Under the pieces are notes generated by a model, which saw nothing but the letters and a program-made list of their open reading frames with translations, did not search any database and was not told where the DNA came from. The translations under genes and the position numbers were made by a program. Of a stretch of DNA of 64,000 bases, positions 49,728 through 58,805 are shown in pieces. The first letter of the stretch is position 1. The number at the start of each line of letters is the position of its first letter. This DNA is from Mycolicibacterium frederiksbergense (GTDB taxonomy: Bacteria; Actinomycetota; Actinomycetes; Mycobacteriales; Mycobacteriaceae), in contig NZ_CP038799.1 of NCBI RefSeq assembly GCF_012223425.1, positions 1-64,000 on the forward strand, given 5' to 3'.

Positions 49728-51215
49728 TCAGTTGACTCCCGGCGGGACGCCGGCCTCGCGCTTACCGAGCAGCGAATGCCGCTTGCCGTAGCACAGATAG
49801 ACCACCACCCCCAGCGCCATCCAGGCTGCGAACCGCACCCAGGTCAGGCCGGTGAGATTCAGCATCAACCACAGGCAGGCCACGATCGACGCGATCGGCA
49901 GCAGCGGTACCCACGGCACCCGGAACCCGCGCTTGAGGTCGGGGCGCGTTCGACGCAACACGATCACACCGGCCGAGACGAGCACGAAGGCGAACAGTGT
50001 GCCGACGTTGACCATCTCCTCCAGCTTGCCCACGGGGAACACCGACGCCGCGATGGCGATCAGCACCGCGACCAGCACGGTGATGCGCACCGGTGTGCCG
50101 TGCTCACCGGTGTGTGCCAGCGGCCGCGGCAACAAGCCGTCCCGCGACATCGCGAACAGGACCCGCGACAGGCCCAGCATCAGCACCATCACCACCGTGG
50201 TCAGTCCCGCCAGCGCGCCGATCGAGATGATCTTGGCGGCCCAGCCCACCCCGTTGAGTTCGAACGCGGTCGCCAGGTTGGGGTGTCCGTCGCCGGCCTC
50301 TCGCAGTTCCAGGTAGGGGGCCATGCCCGCGAGGACGATGGCCACGGCCACGTAGAGCACCGTGACGATGGCCAGCGACGCCAGGATGCCCTTGGCGACA
50401 TCGCGCTGCGGGTCCTTGGTCTCCTCGGCGGTGGTGGCCACCACGTCGAAGCCGATGAACGCGAAGAACACGATGGAGGCCCCGGCCAGCAGACCGTAGA
50501 CACCGTAGTGGCTACCGGCCGCCCCGGTCAGCAGGGAGAAGACCGACTGGTCCAGACCCGAGCCCGCCGCCTCGGTGCCGGACTCGGCGGGCGGGATGAA
50601 CGGGTCGTAGTTGGCCATCTTGATGTAGAAGGCGCCGACGATCACGACCAGCAGCACGACGGCGACCTTGATCGCGGTGATCACCAGGCTGAAATGTGAG
50701 GACAGCTTGGTGCCCATGGCCAGCAGGCTGGCCACCACCGCGACGATCAGCAGGGCGCCCCAGTCGAAGTTCAACGGCCCGATCGCGGCGATGCCGCCGG
50801 AAAACCCGAACACCGTGCCCAGATAACTCGACCATCCCTTGGCGACCACGGCCGCGCCGATGGCGAATTCCAGGATCAGGTCCCAGCCGATGATCCAGGC
50901 GACGAACTCGCCGAAGGTGGCGTAGGAGAAGGTGTAGGCGCTGCCGGCCACCGGGACCGTGGACGCGAACTCGGCGTAGCAGAGCGCGGCCAGCCCGCAG
51001 GTGACCGCGGCGAGCAGAAACGACACCGATATCGCCGGCCCGGTGATGTTGGCGGCGGTCGACGCGGTGACCGTGAAGATGCCCGCACCCACCACGACCG
51101 ACACCCCGAACACGGTGAGGTCCCACCAGGTCAGGTCTTTGCGGAGCCGGGTTCCCGGTTCGTCGGTATCGGCGATCGACTGTTCGACCGATTTCCTGCG
51201 CCAACTGGTCATCAC
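49728..51215 (-). CDS. APC-family amino acid permease
   Basis: 495 residues from GTG 51215 (ATG 51212 is the adjacent alternative). Twelve to fourteen membrane segments follow a charged N-terminus. The APC signature is in the first segments: LTVFGVSVVVGAGIFTVTASTAANITGPA, then FASTVPVAGSAYTFSYATFGEFVAWIIGW. It resembles cationic amino acid transporters. The ligand is not determined. It forms a two-gene unit with the LLM oxidoreductase. Confidence 0.9.
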   Translation of the reverse strand: MMTSWRRKSVEQSIADTDEPGTRLRKDLTWWDLTVFGVSVVVGAGIFTVTASTAANITGPAISVSFLLAAVTCGLAALCYAEFASTVPVAGSAYTFSYATFGEFVAWIIGWDLILEFAIGAAVVAKGWSSYLGTVFGFSGGIAAIGPLNFDWGALLIVAVVASLLAMGTKLSSHFSLVITAIKVAVVLLVVIVGAFYIKMANYDPFIPPAESGTEAAGSGLDQSVFSLLTGAAGSHYGVYGLLAGASIVFFAFIGFDVVATTAEETKDPQRDVAKGILASLAIVTVLYVAVAIVLAGMAPYLELREAGDGHPNLATAFELNGVGWAAKIISIGALAGLTTVVMVLMLGLSRVLFAMSRDGLLPRPLAHTGEHGTPVRITVLVAVLIAIAASVFPVGKLEEMVNVGTLFAFVLVSAGVIVLRRTRPDLKRGFRVPWVPLLPIASIVACLWLMLNLTGLTWVRFAAWMALGVVVYLCYGKRHSLLGKREAGVPPGVN

Positions 51216-51322
51216 GCTCGCAAGGTACCCACTGGCGGCCCGTTCTCATGCCCCATCGGGCGATATCGCCGCGGTATGTCAGAATGGCCGCAGTAATCCG
51301 GGCATTCGCGTGAGGAGTAACC

Positions 51323-51577
51323 GTGGGCAAGACCGAGGTCGAGCGCTACAACGGCGTCGACGTGGAAGACGTGCCGTCGGCGAAGTGGGGCTGGTCCACC
51401 GAGAACCCGCGCGTCCTGCACATCATCGGCATCGTCTCGGCGCTGTTCCTTGTCGCCATGACCCACGGCAACCACGTCGGGCACGTCGAAGACATCTTCC
51501 TGATCATCTTCGCGGTCATCATCCTCGGCATCGTCGCGCGCGACTGGATCGCCCGCAGCCGCGGCTGGTACCGCTAG
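51323..51577 (+). CDS. DUF2631 membrane protein, Rv2876-like
   Basis: 84 residues from GTG 51323 with GAGGAG upstream. The polar N-terminus ([22 protein letters not shown]) is followed by two membrane segments (about 34-47 and 56-70) and a basic tail. This small protein family is actinobacterial and of unknown role. It marks the end of the stretch colinear with M. tuberculosis. A T-tailed hairpin follows. Confidence 0.85.
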   Translation: MGKTEVERYNGVDVEDVPSAKWGWSTENPRVLHIIGIVSALFLVAMTHGNHVGHVEDIFLIIFAVIILGIVARDWIARSRGWYR

Positions 51578-51595
51578 CCCGCACCGCACCGAAAC

Positions 51596-51630
51596 GCCCC
51601 GGAACCTCGGACAGGTTTCCGGGGCTTTTT
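51596..51630 (+). terminator. Rho-independent terminator with T-run
   Basis: GCCCCGGAACC (51596-51606) pairs with GGTTTCCGGGGC (51614-51625) with one bulged base, followed by TTTTT (51626-51630). It lies 19 nt after the DUF2631 stop codon, and is the most canonical intrinsic terminator in the window. Confidence 0.85.
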
Positions 51631-51640
51631 CGTTGCGCCA

Positions 51641-52228
51641 CTAGCGGACGGCGGTGAGATCCGGTCCGTCCGCCGGGTACCAGAGCGCGCAGCTGTGGAA
51701 CTGCTCGACGGCGCCGACCGTGGCGGTGGTGACTCCGGCCGCGGCCAGTGCGTGCGTCTTGAAAGCCCGTGCGGCGGGGCTGAGCCGGTACTGCGTGCGA
51801 TCGACACGGTAACCGACATCGGCGGTGGCGCAGTCGCCCCACATGGTCACCTCGGCGGTGCCGCGCTTGAGTGCGCCGGTCACATGGCGGCGCAGCCCGC
51901 GATCGGATTCGAACAACCGGGCGGGCACGGCCAGGGCGGCGGGCTCGGCGGGCAGGTCCTCGGCGTCACCTCCGGCGATATAGGTGGCCACGCCGAGAAT
52001 CTCCAGCGGCCGCACGTCGCAGGAGGCCGGGACGACGACACTGACTTTCCATCCCGCCCGGACCCGGTCATAGAGCCAGCCGCCCGCTCCGGCAACCACA
52101 TCGGCCGCACCCGTGGCCACCACCGTCAGGTCATAGGACAGCAAGGTGGTGGCAGATGCGCGCACCCCCACACCTCGGCGCTCGCCGAACAGCTGACGCT
52201 CATCGGGCCGGATCGAGTTGGCTTTCAC
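51641..52228 (-). CDS. Protein of unknown function
   Basis: 195 residues from GTG 52228, chosen because AAGGAG lies 9 nt upstream; the frame could extend to 52285. No family is recognised. The protein has no signal peptide or membrane segment and contains alternating alpha/beta stretches (SYDLTVVATGAADVV, WKVSVVVPASCDVRPLEIL, ALRRG-like basic patch and EQFHSCALWYPAD near the end). Its promoter region is shared with the DUF427 gene and contains the 29-bp element also found at 58806, so it may belong to the same regulon. Confidence 0.65.
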   Translation of the reverse strand: MKANSIRPDERQLFGERRGVGVRASATTLLSYDLTVVATGAADVVAGAGGWLYDRVRAGWKVSVVVPASCDVRPLEILGVATYIAGGDAEDLPAEPAALAVPARLFESDRGLRRHVTGALKRGTAEVTMWGDCATADVGYRVDRTQYRLSPAARAFKTHALAAAGVTTATVGAVEQFHSCALWYPADGPDLTAVR

Positions 52229-52286
52229 GCGGGACGTCTCCTTCGCAAACCTGAACTGGGCGGAGTCGGCAGGGCCGTGCCACAAA

Positions 52287-52315
52287 GCGTGACATTTAAT
52301 CGAGAATCTGTAAAG
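52287..52315. promoter_or_regulatory. 29-bp shared element, copy 1
   Basis: GCGTGACATTT (52287-52297), 11 variable nt, then T.TGTAAAG ending at 52315. The same two blocks at the same distance occur at 58806-58834 (21 of 29 positions identical). It lies in the divergent region between the unknown gene (start 52228) and the DUF427 gene (start 52324), 8 nt before the latter's ATG. It could be an operator (imperfect dyad TGACA...TGTAA) or an alternative-sigma promoter reading rightwards. Confidence 0.65.
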
Positions 52316-52323
52316 CTCTCGGA

Positions 52324-53028
52324 ATGACGCTCTACGCCGGACGCGGGCCGCTGAGCCGTGATCCCGCCGGCTGGTTTTTTCCCGCGATACCGGACGAACT
52401 TGTCTTCATCGAACCGCATCCCCGGCGCGTGCAGGCAGTGCTCAACGGACGCAGCGTGATCGATACCGAAGCGGCACTGATGGTGCACCGCCGCGATCAC
52501 CCGCTCAGCTATGCCTTCCCCGCTGCCGAGATCCACGGACTGCCCACCGAACCGGTTCCGGAGAAGCCGGGATACGTGCGGGTGCCGTGGGACGCCGTCG
52601 ACCACTGGTCCGAGGAGGGGCGCACCCTGGTGCACTATCCGCCGAATCCGTACCACCGGGTGGACTGCCTGCCGACCAATCGTGGTCTGCGGGTCAGCGT
52701 CGGCGGCACGGTGGTGGTGGACACCACGGACACTGTGATCGTCTACGAGACCTCGCTGGCGCCAAGACTGTACGTCGATCCGGCCGCGGTGCGCACCGAT
52801 CTGCTGCGCCGCAGCGAGACCACCAGTTACTGCAATTACAAGGGTTACGCGACGTACTGGTCGGCGATCGTCGACGAGCAGGTCTTCGCCGATGTGGCGT
52901 GGAGCTACGCCGACACCCCGCCGGAATCCGCAGCGATCACCGGCTTTCTGAGCTTCGATGACACCCGCGCCGATATCCTCGCCGAGCTGCCCGGTGGCGG
53001 CCGCGGCGACTGCGGTTGCGACACCTGA
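52324..53028 (+). CDS. DUF427 protein with two DUF427 units
   Basis: 234 residues. Two DUF427-like units are seen: VQAVLNGRSVIDTEAALMVHR with PLSYAFP (about 33-68), and LRVSVGGTVVVDTTDTVIVYE with RLYVDPAAV then SETTSYCNYKGYATYWS (about 123-185). A Cys-rich C-terminal tail follows (GDCGCDT). DUF427 proteins are common near oxidative pathways but have no assigned reaction. No ribosome binding site is seen before ATG 52324, and the shared element ends 8 nt upstream, which fits a leaderless transcript. Confidence 0.8.
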   Translation: MTLYAGRGPLSRDPAGWFFPAIPDELVFIEPHPRRVQAVLNGRSVIDTEAALMVHRRDHPLSYAFPAAEIHGLPTEPVPEKPGYVRVPWDAVDHWSEEGRTLVHYPPNPYHRVDCLPTNRGLRVSVGGTVVVDTTDTVIVYETSLAPRLYVDPAAVRTDLLRRSETTSYCNYKGYATYWSAIVDEQVFADVAWSYADTPPESAAITGFLSFDDTRADILAELPGGGRGDCGCDT

Positions 53029-53056
53029 GTTTTCACCACACGAGAAGGGCACCCTC

Positions 53057-53533
53057 TTGGGCATCGTCACCACCAGCTCGGAAACCGCGTTCACGCAATC
53101 CGCGGAAGCGATCTACGATTTCGTCACCAACCCGGTCAACTGGGCCAAGACCTACCCGGGCGGACCGCGTATCACCGGCGTGCGGGAGACGTTGCCGCTG
53201 CAGGTCGGTGACACCTGGCAGGAGGCCCACCCCACCGAGGACAGGGTGTTCACCTGGCAGCTGGCGATCGCCACCCGGCCGCGGATGTGGGTGTTCAGTT
53301 CGGTGGGCCGCCTCGGCACCGATTACGAGGGCAACGGCGGATTCGAGGGCCGGATGACCATCGAATATCACTTCAGCCGACCCGATCCGGGTGTCACGCT
53401 GTTCGCGCGGACCATGACCATCGAGGCCTATCGCGATGCGCCGATGGGTGACGGGTTCTTCCGGATCGTCAATCCGTCTCATATCGACGCCTATCACGCC
53501 GCGGTGGCCCGCGAGCTCGACGCGCTCAGCTGA
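53057..53533 (+). CDS. SRPBCC (polyketide-cyclase-like) family protein
   Basis: 158 residues from TTG 53057; the start is a guess, as AAGGG lies ~8 nt upstream and the fold begins right after it. The START/SRPBCC pattern is AEAIYDFVTNPVNWAKTYPGG at the N-terminus and FEGRMTIEYHFSRPDPGVTLF, and a C-terminal helix NPSHIDAYHAAVARELDAL. These proteins bind hydrophobic ligands. It follows the DUF427 gene by 28 nt and overlaps the end of the convergent esterase gene by 8 nt. Confidence 0.75.
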   Translation: MGIVTTSSETAFTQSAEAIYDFVTNPVNWAKTYPGGPRITGVRETLPLQVGDTWQEAHPTEDRVFTWQLAIATRPRMWVFSSVGRLGTDYEGNGGFEGRMTIEYHFSRPDPGVTLFARTMTIEAYRDAPMGDGFFRIVNPSHIDAYHAAVARELDALS

Positions 53534-54446
53534 GCGCAAAGGCGCGGCGCAGTGCCGCGCCGTGGCGATCGAACATCTGACTGCTGCGCTCCCAGTTCGG
53601 GACCAGCGAGTCGAACCCGTGGCAGGTGCCCGGGACCACGTGCAGTTCGGTCGGAACCCCCGCCCACATCAGCCGTAGTGCGTAGTCGATGGCCTCGTCG
53701 CGCAGCGGGTCGAGTTCGGAGCAGCTGATGAAGGCCGGTGCCAGGCCGGTCAGGTCGGCAGCCCGGGCGGGCACCGCACCGGCCGGTGGGCGTTCACCGG
53801 CCAGGTAGTACCGCCACATCAATTCCGCTGCCGGACCGTCGAATCCGGGCGTCTGAGTGAACTCCTGCTTGGACGGGGTGAGACCATCGTCGAGCACCGG
53901 TTGGTGCAGCAGCTGGAACCGGAGCGGCGGGGCGGATCCGTCGGCGGCGCTTTGCGCCAGCCCGGCGGCCAGCGCGCCACCGGCGCTGCTGCCCGCGACC
54001 GCCAGCCGCTCGGCGGCCACCCCCCAATGCGCTGCGTTGTCCGCGGTCCAGTGCAGCACGGCCAACGCATCGTCGAACCCCGCCGGATACGGATGCTCCG
54101 GGGCCAGCCGGTAGTCCACCGAGATCACCGTGACGGCGGCGCGGCGGGCCAATTCGACGCACTGCAGATGATCGGTGTCCAGATTTCCCAGCACGAACGC
54201 ACCGCTGTGGCAGTAGACCACCGCGCCCTGCGTGCCGCCGCGGTAGATGCGCACCGGTACCTCCTCGGAGGCCACCGCGTCCTCGATATCCACACCGGTG
54301 GTGTCGAGTTGGGCGGCGCCATCGGCGCGTCGCTGATTCAGGAAGGCGCGCACCGCCGGCAGCAGCTCTTCGGACAGGTCGGTGCGGGCCGCGACCAGGT
54401 GCCGCAACGCCGGATCCAGCCGGTGCATGATGTCCATCCCGGTCAA
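53526..54446 (-). CDS. HSL-family (acetyl-esterase/lipase) hydrolase with variant oxyanion motif
   Basis: 306 residues. The hormone-sensitive-lipase fold has YRLAPEHPYPAGFDDALAVLHW, the nucleophile Ser154 in GSSAGG, the acid in SELDPLRDEA and His in TCHGF. The usual HGGG oxyanion motif reads HSGAF (His80-Ser-Gly-Ala). It is the last gene of the P450 operon, with its start overlapping the SDR stop by 4 nt. It may cleave an ester or lactone formed by the pathway. Confidence 0.88.
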   Translation of the reverse strand: MTGMDIMHRLDPALRHLVAARTDLSEELLPAVRAFLNQRRADGAAQLDTTGVDIEDAVASEEVPVRIYRGGTQGAVVYCHSGAFVLGNLDTDHLQCVELARRAAVTVISVDYRLAPEHPYPAGFDDALAVLHWTADNAAHWGVAAERLAVAGSSAGGALAAGLAQSAADGSAPPLRFQLLHQPVLDDGLTPSKQEFTQTPGFDGPAAELMWRYYLAGERPPAGAVPARAADLTGLAPAFISCSELDPLRDEAIDYALRLMWAGVPTELHVVPGTCHGFDSLVPNWERSSQMFDRHGAALRRAFALS

Positions 54447-55168
54447 CCGATCCGCAGGATCTGGCCGCCGTCGATCACCAGCTCCGAACCGGTGATGAAC
54501 GAGGCCTTTTCGGACACCAGGAACGCCACGGCGTCGGCCACCTCGGTCGGGGTGCCCAGCCGACCCGCGGTGGAGGTCTCGGCCAGCCGGGTTTGGGTGC
54601 GTTCATCGAGCATCGGGGTGGCGATCGGGCCGGGGAACACCGCGTTGACCCGAATGCCCGCCGGTGCGAGTTCGACCGCGACGGCCTGGGTGAGACCGCG
54701 CAGCGCCCATTTCGACGAGCCGTAGGCGGCGTGGTTCGGGAACGGCCGGATGGCGCTGGTGCTGCAGGTGTTGACGATCGCGGCGCCTTCGGTGCCGGTC
54801 AGGTGCGGCAGCGCGGCCCGGATCCCGAGGAACGGGCCCAGGCAGTTGACCCGCCAGCTGTTTTCGAACCCGGCGGCGGTCTCGTCGGCGAGGGCGGCCC
54901 GGTGCAGTACACCGGCGTTGTTCACCAGAGCGCTCAACGCGCCGAAGCGTACGACGGTCGCGGCGACGACGGCGTTCCACTGCTCCTCGGAGGTGACATC
55001 GAGCTCCAGAGCGATGACGTTGTCACCGTACGGTGCTGTGCTGCTGTGCAATTCATCGAGTAACAGATCACAGGCCGCCACCTGGAATCCGTCGGCGTGC
55101 AGCCGGGCGACGATCGCCGCACCCTGTCCCCGCGCGGCTCCGGTCACCAGCGCCACCGGTTGGGTCAT
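54443..55168 (-). CDS. Short-chain dehydrogenase/reductase of the P450 operon
   Basis: 241 residues. NAD-binding TGAARGQG is near residue 9, NNAG near 86, catalytic Ser in NTCSTSAI and YGSSK near 150. Asp in the loop after beta-2 (ACDLL) favours NAD. ATGA overlaps join it to the aldolase gene before it and the esterase gene after it. Probably oxidises an alcohol produced by the P450. Confidence 0.88.
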   Translation of the reverse strand: MTQPVALVTGAARGQGAAIVARLHADGFQVAACDLLLDELHSSTAPYGDNVIALELDVTSEEQWNAVVAATVVRFGALSALVNNAGVLHRAALADETAAGFENSWRVNCLGPFLGIRAALPHLTGTEGAAIVNTCSTSAIRPFPNHAAYGSSKWALRGLTQAVAVELAPAGIRVNAVFPGPIATPMLDERTQTRLAETSTAGRLGTPTEVADAVAFLVSEKASFITGSELVIDGGQILRIG

Positions 55169-55908
55169 GACTGGGCCTCGCTCAGGTGCGCTGCCGCGCC
55201 ACGGCGCAGCGCCTGGGATTCCGATGTCAGCGTGATCATCCGAAAACCGCTCTCGGCCATGGCCTTTCCAAGGGTACCCGTGCCGGCGTGGATACCGGTG
55301 ATCAGTCCCGCCGCGGCGGCGGTGGCCGCGATCTCGGCCATGGCGGCCCGGATATCCGGGTGGGTCCAGACGTCGGCGAGCCGGTGGCCCATCGAGATGG
55401 CCAGGTCGGCGGGACCGACGTAGACACCCGTCAGGCCCGGTACCGCGCAGATCTCGTCGAGCGCCGCCAGCCCCCGCGCGGTTTCGATCATCACGTAGAC
55501 GTCGGCGGCGGCCTCCAGCGCGGCGGTGTCGACTCCCAGGGAGGCCCGCAACGGCCCGAAGCTACGCACACCGGCCGGGGCGTAGCGGGTGGCGGCGACC
55601 GCGGCGGCGGCCTGGTCGGCCGATTCGACCATGGCGATGATCACCGCGTCGGCACCCGCGTCGAGCACCCGGCCGATCGGCGCCGGGGCTGCCGACGGCA
55701 GCCGAACCGCCGTGGCGATCGGCACGTGCTCGAGGCGGCGCAGCAGCAGCGCGACATCGGCGTCGTCGAGATAGCCGTGCTGGACGTCGAATCCGACGTA
55801 GTCGTACCCGGCCTGGGCGAATTCCTCGGGCCCGATGATGGTCGGCCCGACCACCCAGCCGCCCCAGATGTGGTCCTTGGCCGTCAGCGCGTCCTGCAGG
55901 CGGCTCAT
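55165..55908 (-). CDS. HpcH/HpaI-type class II aldolase
   Basis: 247 residues. The family block YDYVGFDVQHGYLDDADV is near residue 36; AGADAVIIAMVES, the metal-binding Glu in VMIETARGL, and Asp in GVYVGPADLAISMG follow. These enzymes split 2-oxo-4-hydroxy acids or related compounds into pyruvate and an aldehyde. It points to carbon-carbon cleavage in the pathway. Four-nt overlaps on both sides. Confidence 0.9.
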   Translation of the reverse strand: MSRLQDALTAKDHIWGGWVVGPTIIGPEEFAQAGYDYVGFDVQHGYLDDADVALLLRRLEHVPIATAVRLPSAAPAPIGRVLDAGADAVIIAMVESADQAAAAVAATRYAPAGVRSFGPLRASLGVDTAALEAAADVYVMIETARGLAALDEICAVPGLTGVYVGPADLAISMGHRLADVWTHPDIRAAMAEIAATAAAAGLITGIHAGTGTLGKAMAESGFRMITLTSESQALRRGAAAHLSEAQS

Positions 55909-56867
55909 GCGACGATCGCGATCTTGACCCGCGTCGGGTCGGGCCGGCAGGCCTGCTCGAAGGCGGCCTGTGCCTCATGGGGTCCGAAGGTGTGCGTCAG
56001 GTAGGCGGGCAGCAGCTGCGGATGACGGCCCGCGAACGTGTCAGCGGCGGCCAGTACCCGCCGACGTTCCAGCGTCACACCGGATTTCAGGGTCAGATTG
56101 TTGCGCAGCATGGTGCGCATGCTGATCGGGTAACTGTCGTCATCGGGCACCCCGAAGTAGAACACCGTCGCGCCGAACGCGGCGGCGTCGAGGGCGTGGT
56201 TCAGGGTGGCGACCTGATGCCCGACCGTCTCGACAACGACGTCGAACTTGTCGGTGACATGGCGGACCCACCGATCGCTGGTCGCGCGGACCACCTCGTC
56301 GACACCGAACGCCGGGCCCAGCGCCTCACGGTCGACCGGATCGACACCGGTCACGTGGGCGGCGCCGGCGGCCTTGGCCACATAGGAGAACAGCAGTCCG
56401 ATCGAGCCCTGCCCGATCACCGCGACCCGCTTGCCGGTCAGGTCGCCGAGTTGCTCGACGGTGTAGAGCACACAGGCCAGCGGTTGCAGCCCGATGGCGT
56501 GCTGTGGTGTCAGATCTGGCTCATAGCGGGATAATCCGTCACCGTCGGCCACCACCTGGGCCTGCAGTCCGTCGAATCCGGAGGCCCAGCCGACCACCCG
56601 GTCCCCCACCGCGTGCGCCGGGTGGGCACTGGCCAGCACCTCACCGGCGATCTCGTGGATCGGAAAGCCGTCCATCTCCGCGGCGCAGCATCCGGTGTCG
56701 CCGGGTAGCTTTCCCTGCGTTCCCCGGAAACCGGGCAGGTCGCTGCCGCAGATCCCGGCGGCCAGGAAGCGCAGCAACACCTGGCCGTCGGCCAGCTGCG
56801 CCGGGTCGGGTTCGGGCAGGTCGGTGCGTTCGAACGTGAACGGCGCGACCAGTCGGTAACACCACAT
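55905..56867 (-). CDS. Zinc-type medium-chain dehydrogenase
   Basis: 320 residues. The catalytic-zinc region reads GICGSDLPGFRG and FPIHEIAGEVL (normally GHE), and the NAD fold has VAVIGQGSIGLLF. The four-Cys structural-zinc lobe of classical alcohol dehydrogenases is absent; a CC pair occurs earlier (TGCCAAEMDG). It begins directly after the P450 stop with no gap and overlaps the aldolase gene by 4 nt. The substrate is probably an alcohol made by the P450. Confidence 0.86.
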   Translation of the reverse strand: MWCYRLVAPFTFERTDLPEPDPAQLADGQVLLRFLAAGICGSDLPGFRGTQGKLPGDTGCCAAEMDGFPIHEIAGEVLASAHPAHAVGDRVVGWASGFDGLQAQVVADGDGLSRYEPDLTPQHAIGLQPLACVLYTVEQLGDLTGKRVAVIGQGSIGLLFSYVAKAAGAAHVTGVDPVDREALGPAFGVDEVVRATSDRWVRHVTDKFDVVVETVGHQVATLNHALDAAAFGATVFYFGVPDDDSYPISMRTMLRNNLTLKSGVTLERRRVLAAADTFAGRHPQLLPAYLTHTFGPHEAQAAFEQACRPDPTRVKIAIVA

Positions 56868-58097
56868 CTAGACCTCCACCGGGATGTTATTCCAGCCCCA
56901 CTGGAAACTCGACGGCGGCCGCGACGCGCGCTCGGTGCGGATGCGGTACTCGGGAACCCGCTTCAACCATTCCTGGATCATGATGGTCACCTCCAGGCGC
57001 GCCACGTGCACACCGAGGCAGAAGTGCTGGCCGTGCCCGAAGGACAGCAGTCGTTCGATCGGCCGGTTCCAGATGAACGCGTCCGGGTCCGGGTACTCGC
57101 GTTCGTCGCGGGCCGCCGAGGCCAACAACGTGATGATGCGCTGGCCGGGCTGGATGGTGGTGCCGTGAATCTCGTACGGTCGCCGGGCCGTTCGGGCGAA
57201 CCACTGCGCGGGAGCGGTGTGGCGCAGGATCTCCTCCCGCGCGATCGGCACGTTGCCCTCCGGGTCGGCGCGCACCGCGGTGAGCTGATCGGGATGCTCG
57301 GCGAGCCGCCACAGACCGGTCGCGGTGATCTTGGGGACCGTCTCGGTGCCGCCGATGAAGACGCCCAGCATCTGGGTGGCGGCCTCGGTGTCGCTGAACC
57401 CCGAGCCGTCCGGCAGCACGAAGTTGATCAGACTGTCGGCGATCGGGACGCTGCCGTCGGCGCCTTCCGCGCGGCGCCGCGCGACGACAGGCGTCAGGTA
57501 GGACAGGAAGCCCGGCCGGGAGTTGGCGACCTCGACGCCCTCCCCCGGCTGAGCGAGGCTGCCTGCGTTGACAGTGGCGAGCACCTCGGGTGCCAGTTCG
57601 ATTGGCAGACCGACGAACTCACACACCATCGAGGCGGCGACGTGCCCGCCGTAGTCCTGCGTCAGGTCGAAGGTTCCGCGGGGCAACAGCTCGTCGAGTC
57701 GTTCGTTGGCCAATGTCCGGATCCGGTCGGCGAGTTTGGCCGCCGACCGCGGCCGGAACTGCGACGAGGTGCAGCGCCGCACGTTCTCATACAGCGGCGA
57801 ATCGAAGTTCGCGTGAAACGGCATGGGATGCATGGGTGGATCGGCGACCGGGCCGGTGTTGTGGTGCTCCAGCACGGCCGCGGACGGCAGCGTCCCCTCC
57901 GACGCCACGAAGGTGCCGTCGGTGAGCCGCAGCGCCTCCCAGATGTCGGAGAACCGGGACAGCGCGTAGGTGTCCCACTTCGGCAAGTAGTACACCGGGT
58001 GCTCATCGCGCAACACCCGGTAGTACGGAAGCGGGTCGGCCATCACCTCCGGGTCGAACGGATCATACGAGAAATCCGACGTCACAGGGGCTTTCAT
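56868..58097 (-). CDS. Cytochrome P450
   Basis: 409 residues, the soluble bacterial size. The I-helix motif GGTET is at 249-253, the ExxR pair is Glu289/Arg292, and the haem ligand is Cys360 in FGHGQHFCLG. No ferredoxin or ferredoxin reductase gene is adjacent, so electrons must come from partners encoded elsewhere. It overlaps the NIPSNAP-like gene by 4 nt (58094-58097) and is followed without gap by the dehydrogenase. It is probably the enzyme that starts attack on the substrate. Confidence 0.95.
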   Translation of the reverse strand: MKAPVTSDFSYDPFDPEVMADPLPYYRVLRDEHPVYYLPKWDTYALSRFSDIWEALRLTDGTFVASEGTLPSAAVLEHHNTGPVADPPMHPMPFHANFDSPLYENVRRCTSSQFRPRSAAKLADRIRTLANERLDELLPRGTFDLTQDYGGHVAASMVCEFVGLPIELAPEVLATVNAGSLAQPGEGVEVANSRPGFLSYLTPVVARRRAEGADGSVPIADSLINFVLPDGSGFSDTEAATQMLGVFIGGTETVPKITATGLWRLAEHPDQLTAVRADPEGNVPIAREEILRHTAPAQWFARTARRPYEIHGTTIQPGQRIITLLASAARDEREYPDPDAFIWNRPIERLLSFGHGQHFCLGVHVARLEVTIMIQEWLKRVPEYRIRTERASRPPSSFQWGWNNIPVEV

Positions 58098-58798
58098 TGC
58101 AGCGGGGACGCGGGTAGCGCGGCCAGGATCGAGTCTTCCCAGCCGTCACGCAGCGCGGGCGCCACCGACATCCAGGTGACGATCTCGGGCGGCGGGGCGT
58201 CCTTCCAGGACGGGTAGTGGTTCTCGAAGCAGTCCCACCCGCCGTCCAGCGCCCAGTAGTGGATGACCTCGTTGAACCGGAAGGTGGTGGTGAACGATCC
58301 GAGCCAGCGCTTGCCGGTGCTCTCCGACCAGGGAACATAGAGCCGTTCCAGTTCGCGGATGTAGTCGTCCTGCCTGCCGGGCTTGGTCTGCATGATCTCC
58401 TGGATCACCAGTTCGGCCGTGAACCCTTCCTCCCGCAGTTCGGCCAGGTTCCGGTTCTGCGGTGCGGCGTACATGATCCGGCCCTCGCCGTGTGCGCCGA
58501 TCCCGGAAAGGTAGGCCGCCCACTCGGTGGCCGCGGCGGCATGGCTGCCGCCGCGGGCCTGCGCCTTGCCGATCCGCGCGTAGTCGGCGAACGAGTCGAT
58601 CTCCCAGATGATGGTGACCTGCGGCCAGCGCCCGTTGTAGGGAGTCGTCTCCCAAAGCGCGAACAACCGAGCACCGAGCTGTTCCATCATCGGCTGGTAG
58701 GTGCCGGTGAAGCGTTCGCTGAACTCATCGCTGCCGCCGCTGCCCAGCTCGATGGTCTCGTGCAGATACAGCAGCGTGTGGCGGTGGTATTTACGCAC
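58094..58798 (-). CDS. NIPSNAP-like (dimeric alpha/beta-barrel) protein, first gene of the P450 operon
   Basis: 234 residues from GTG 58798. Two ferredoxin-like halves seem present, each with a strand-helix-strand pattern ending in Trp/Tyr-rich strands (VTIIWEIDSFADYARIG near residue 60; FNEVIHYWALDGGWDCFENHYPSW near 185). This recalls NIPSNAP and related dimeric-barrel proteins; the assignment is tentative. It leads a six-gene operon in which every junction is a 4-nt overlap or a direct abutment. The 29-bp element begins 8 nt upstream of its start. Confidence 0.7.
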   Translation of the reverse strand: MRKYHRHTLLYLHETIELGSGGSDEFSERFTGTYQPMMEQLGARLFALWETTPYNGRWPQVTIIWEIDSFADYARIGKAQARGGSHAAAATEWAAYLSGIGAHGEGRIMYAAPQNRNLAELREEGFTAELVIQEIMQTKPGRQDDYIRELERLYVPWSESTGKRWLGSFTTTFRFNEVIHYWALDGGWDCFENHYPSWKDAPPPEIVTWMSVAPALRDGWEDSILAALPASPLQ

Positions 58799-58805
58799 CC
58801 AGCGA

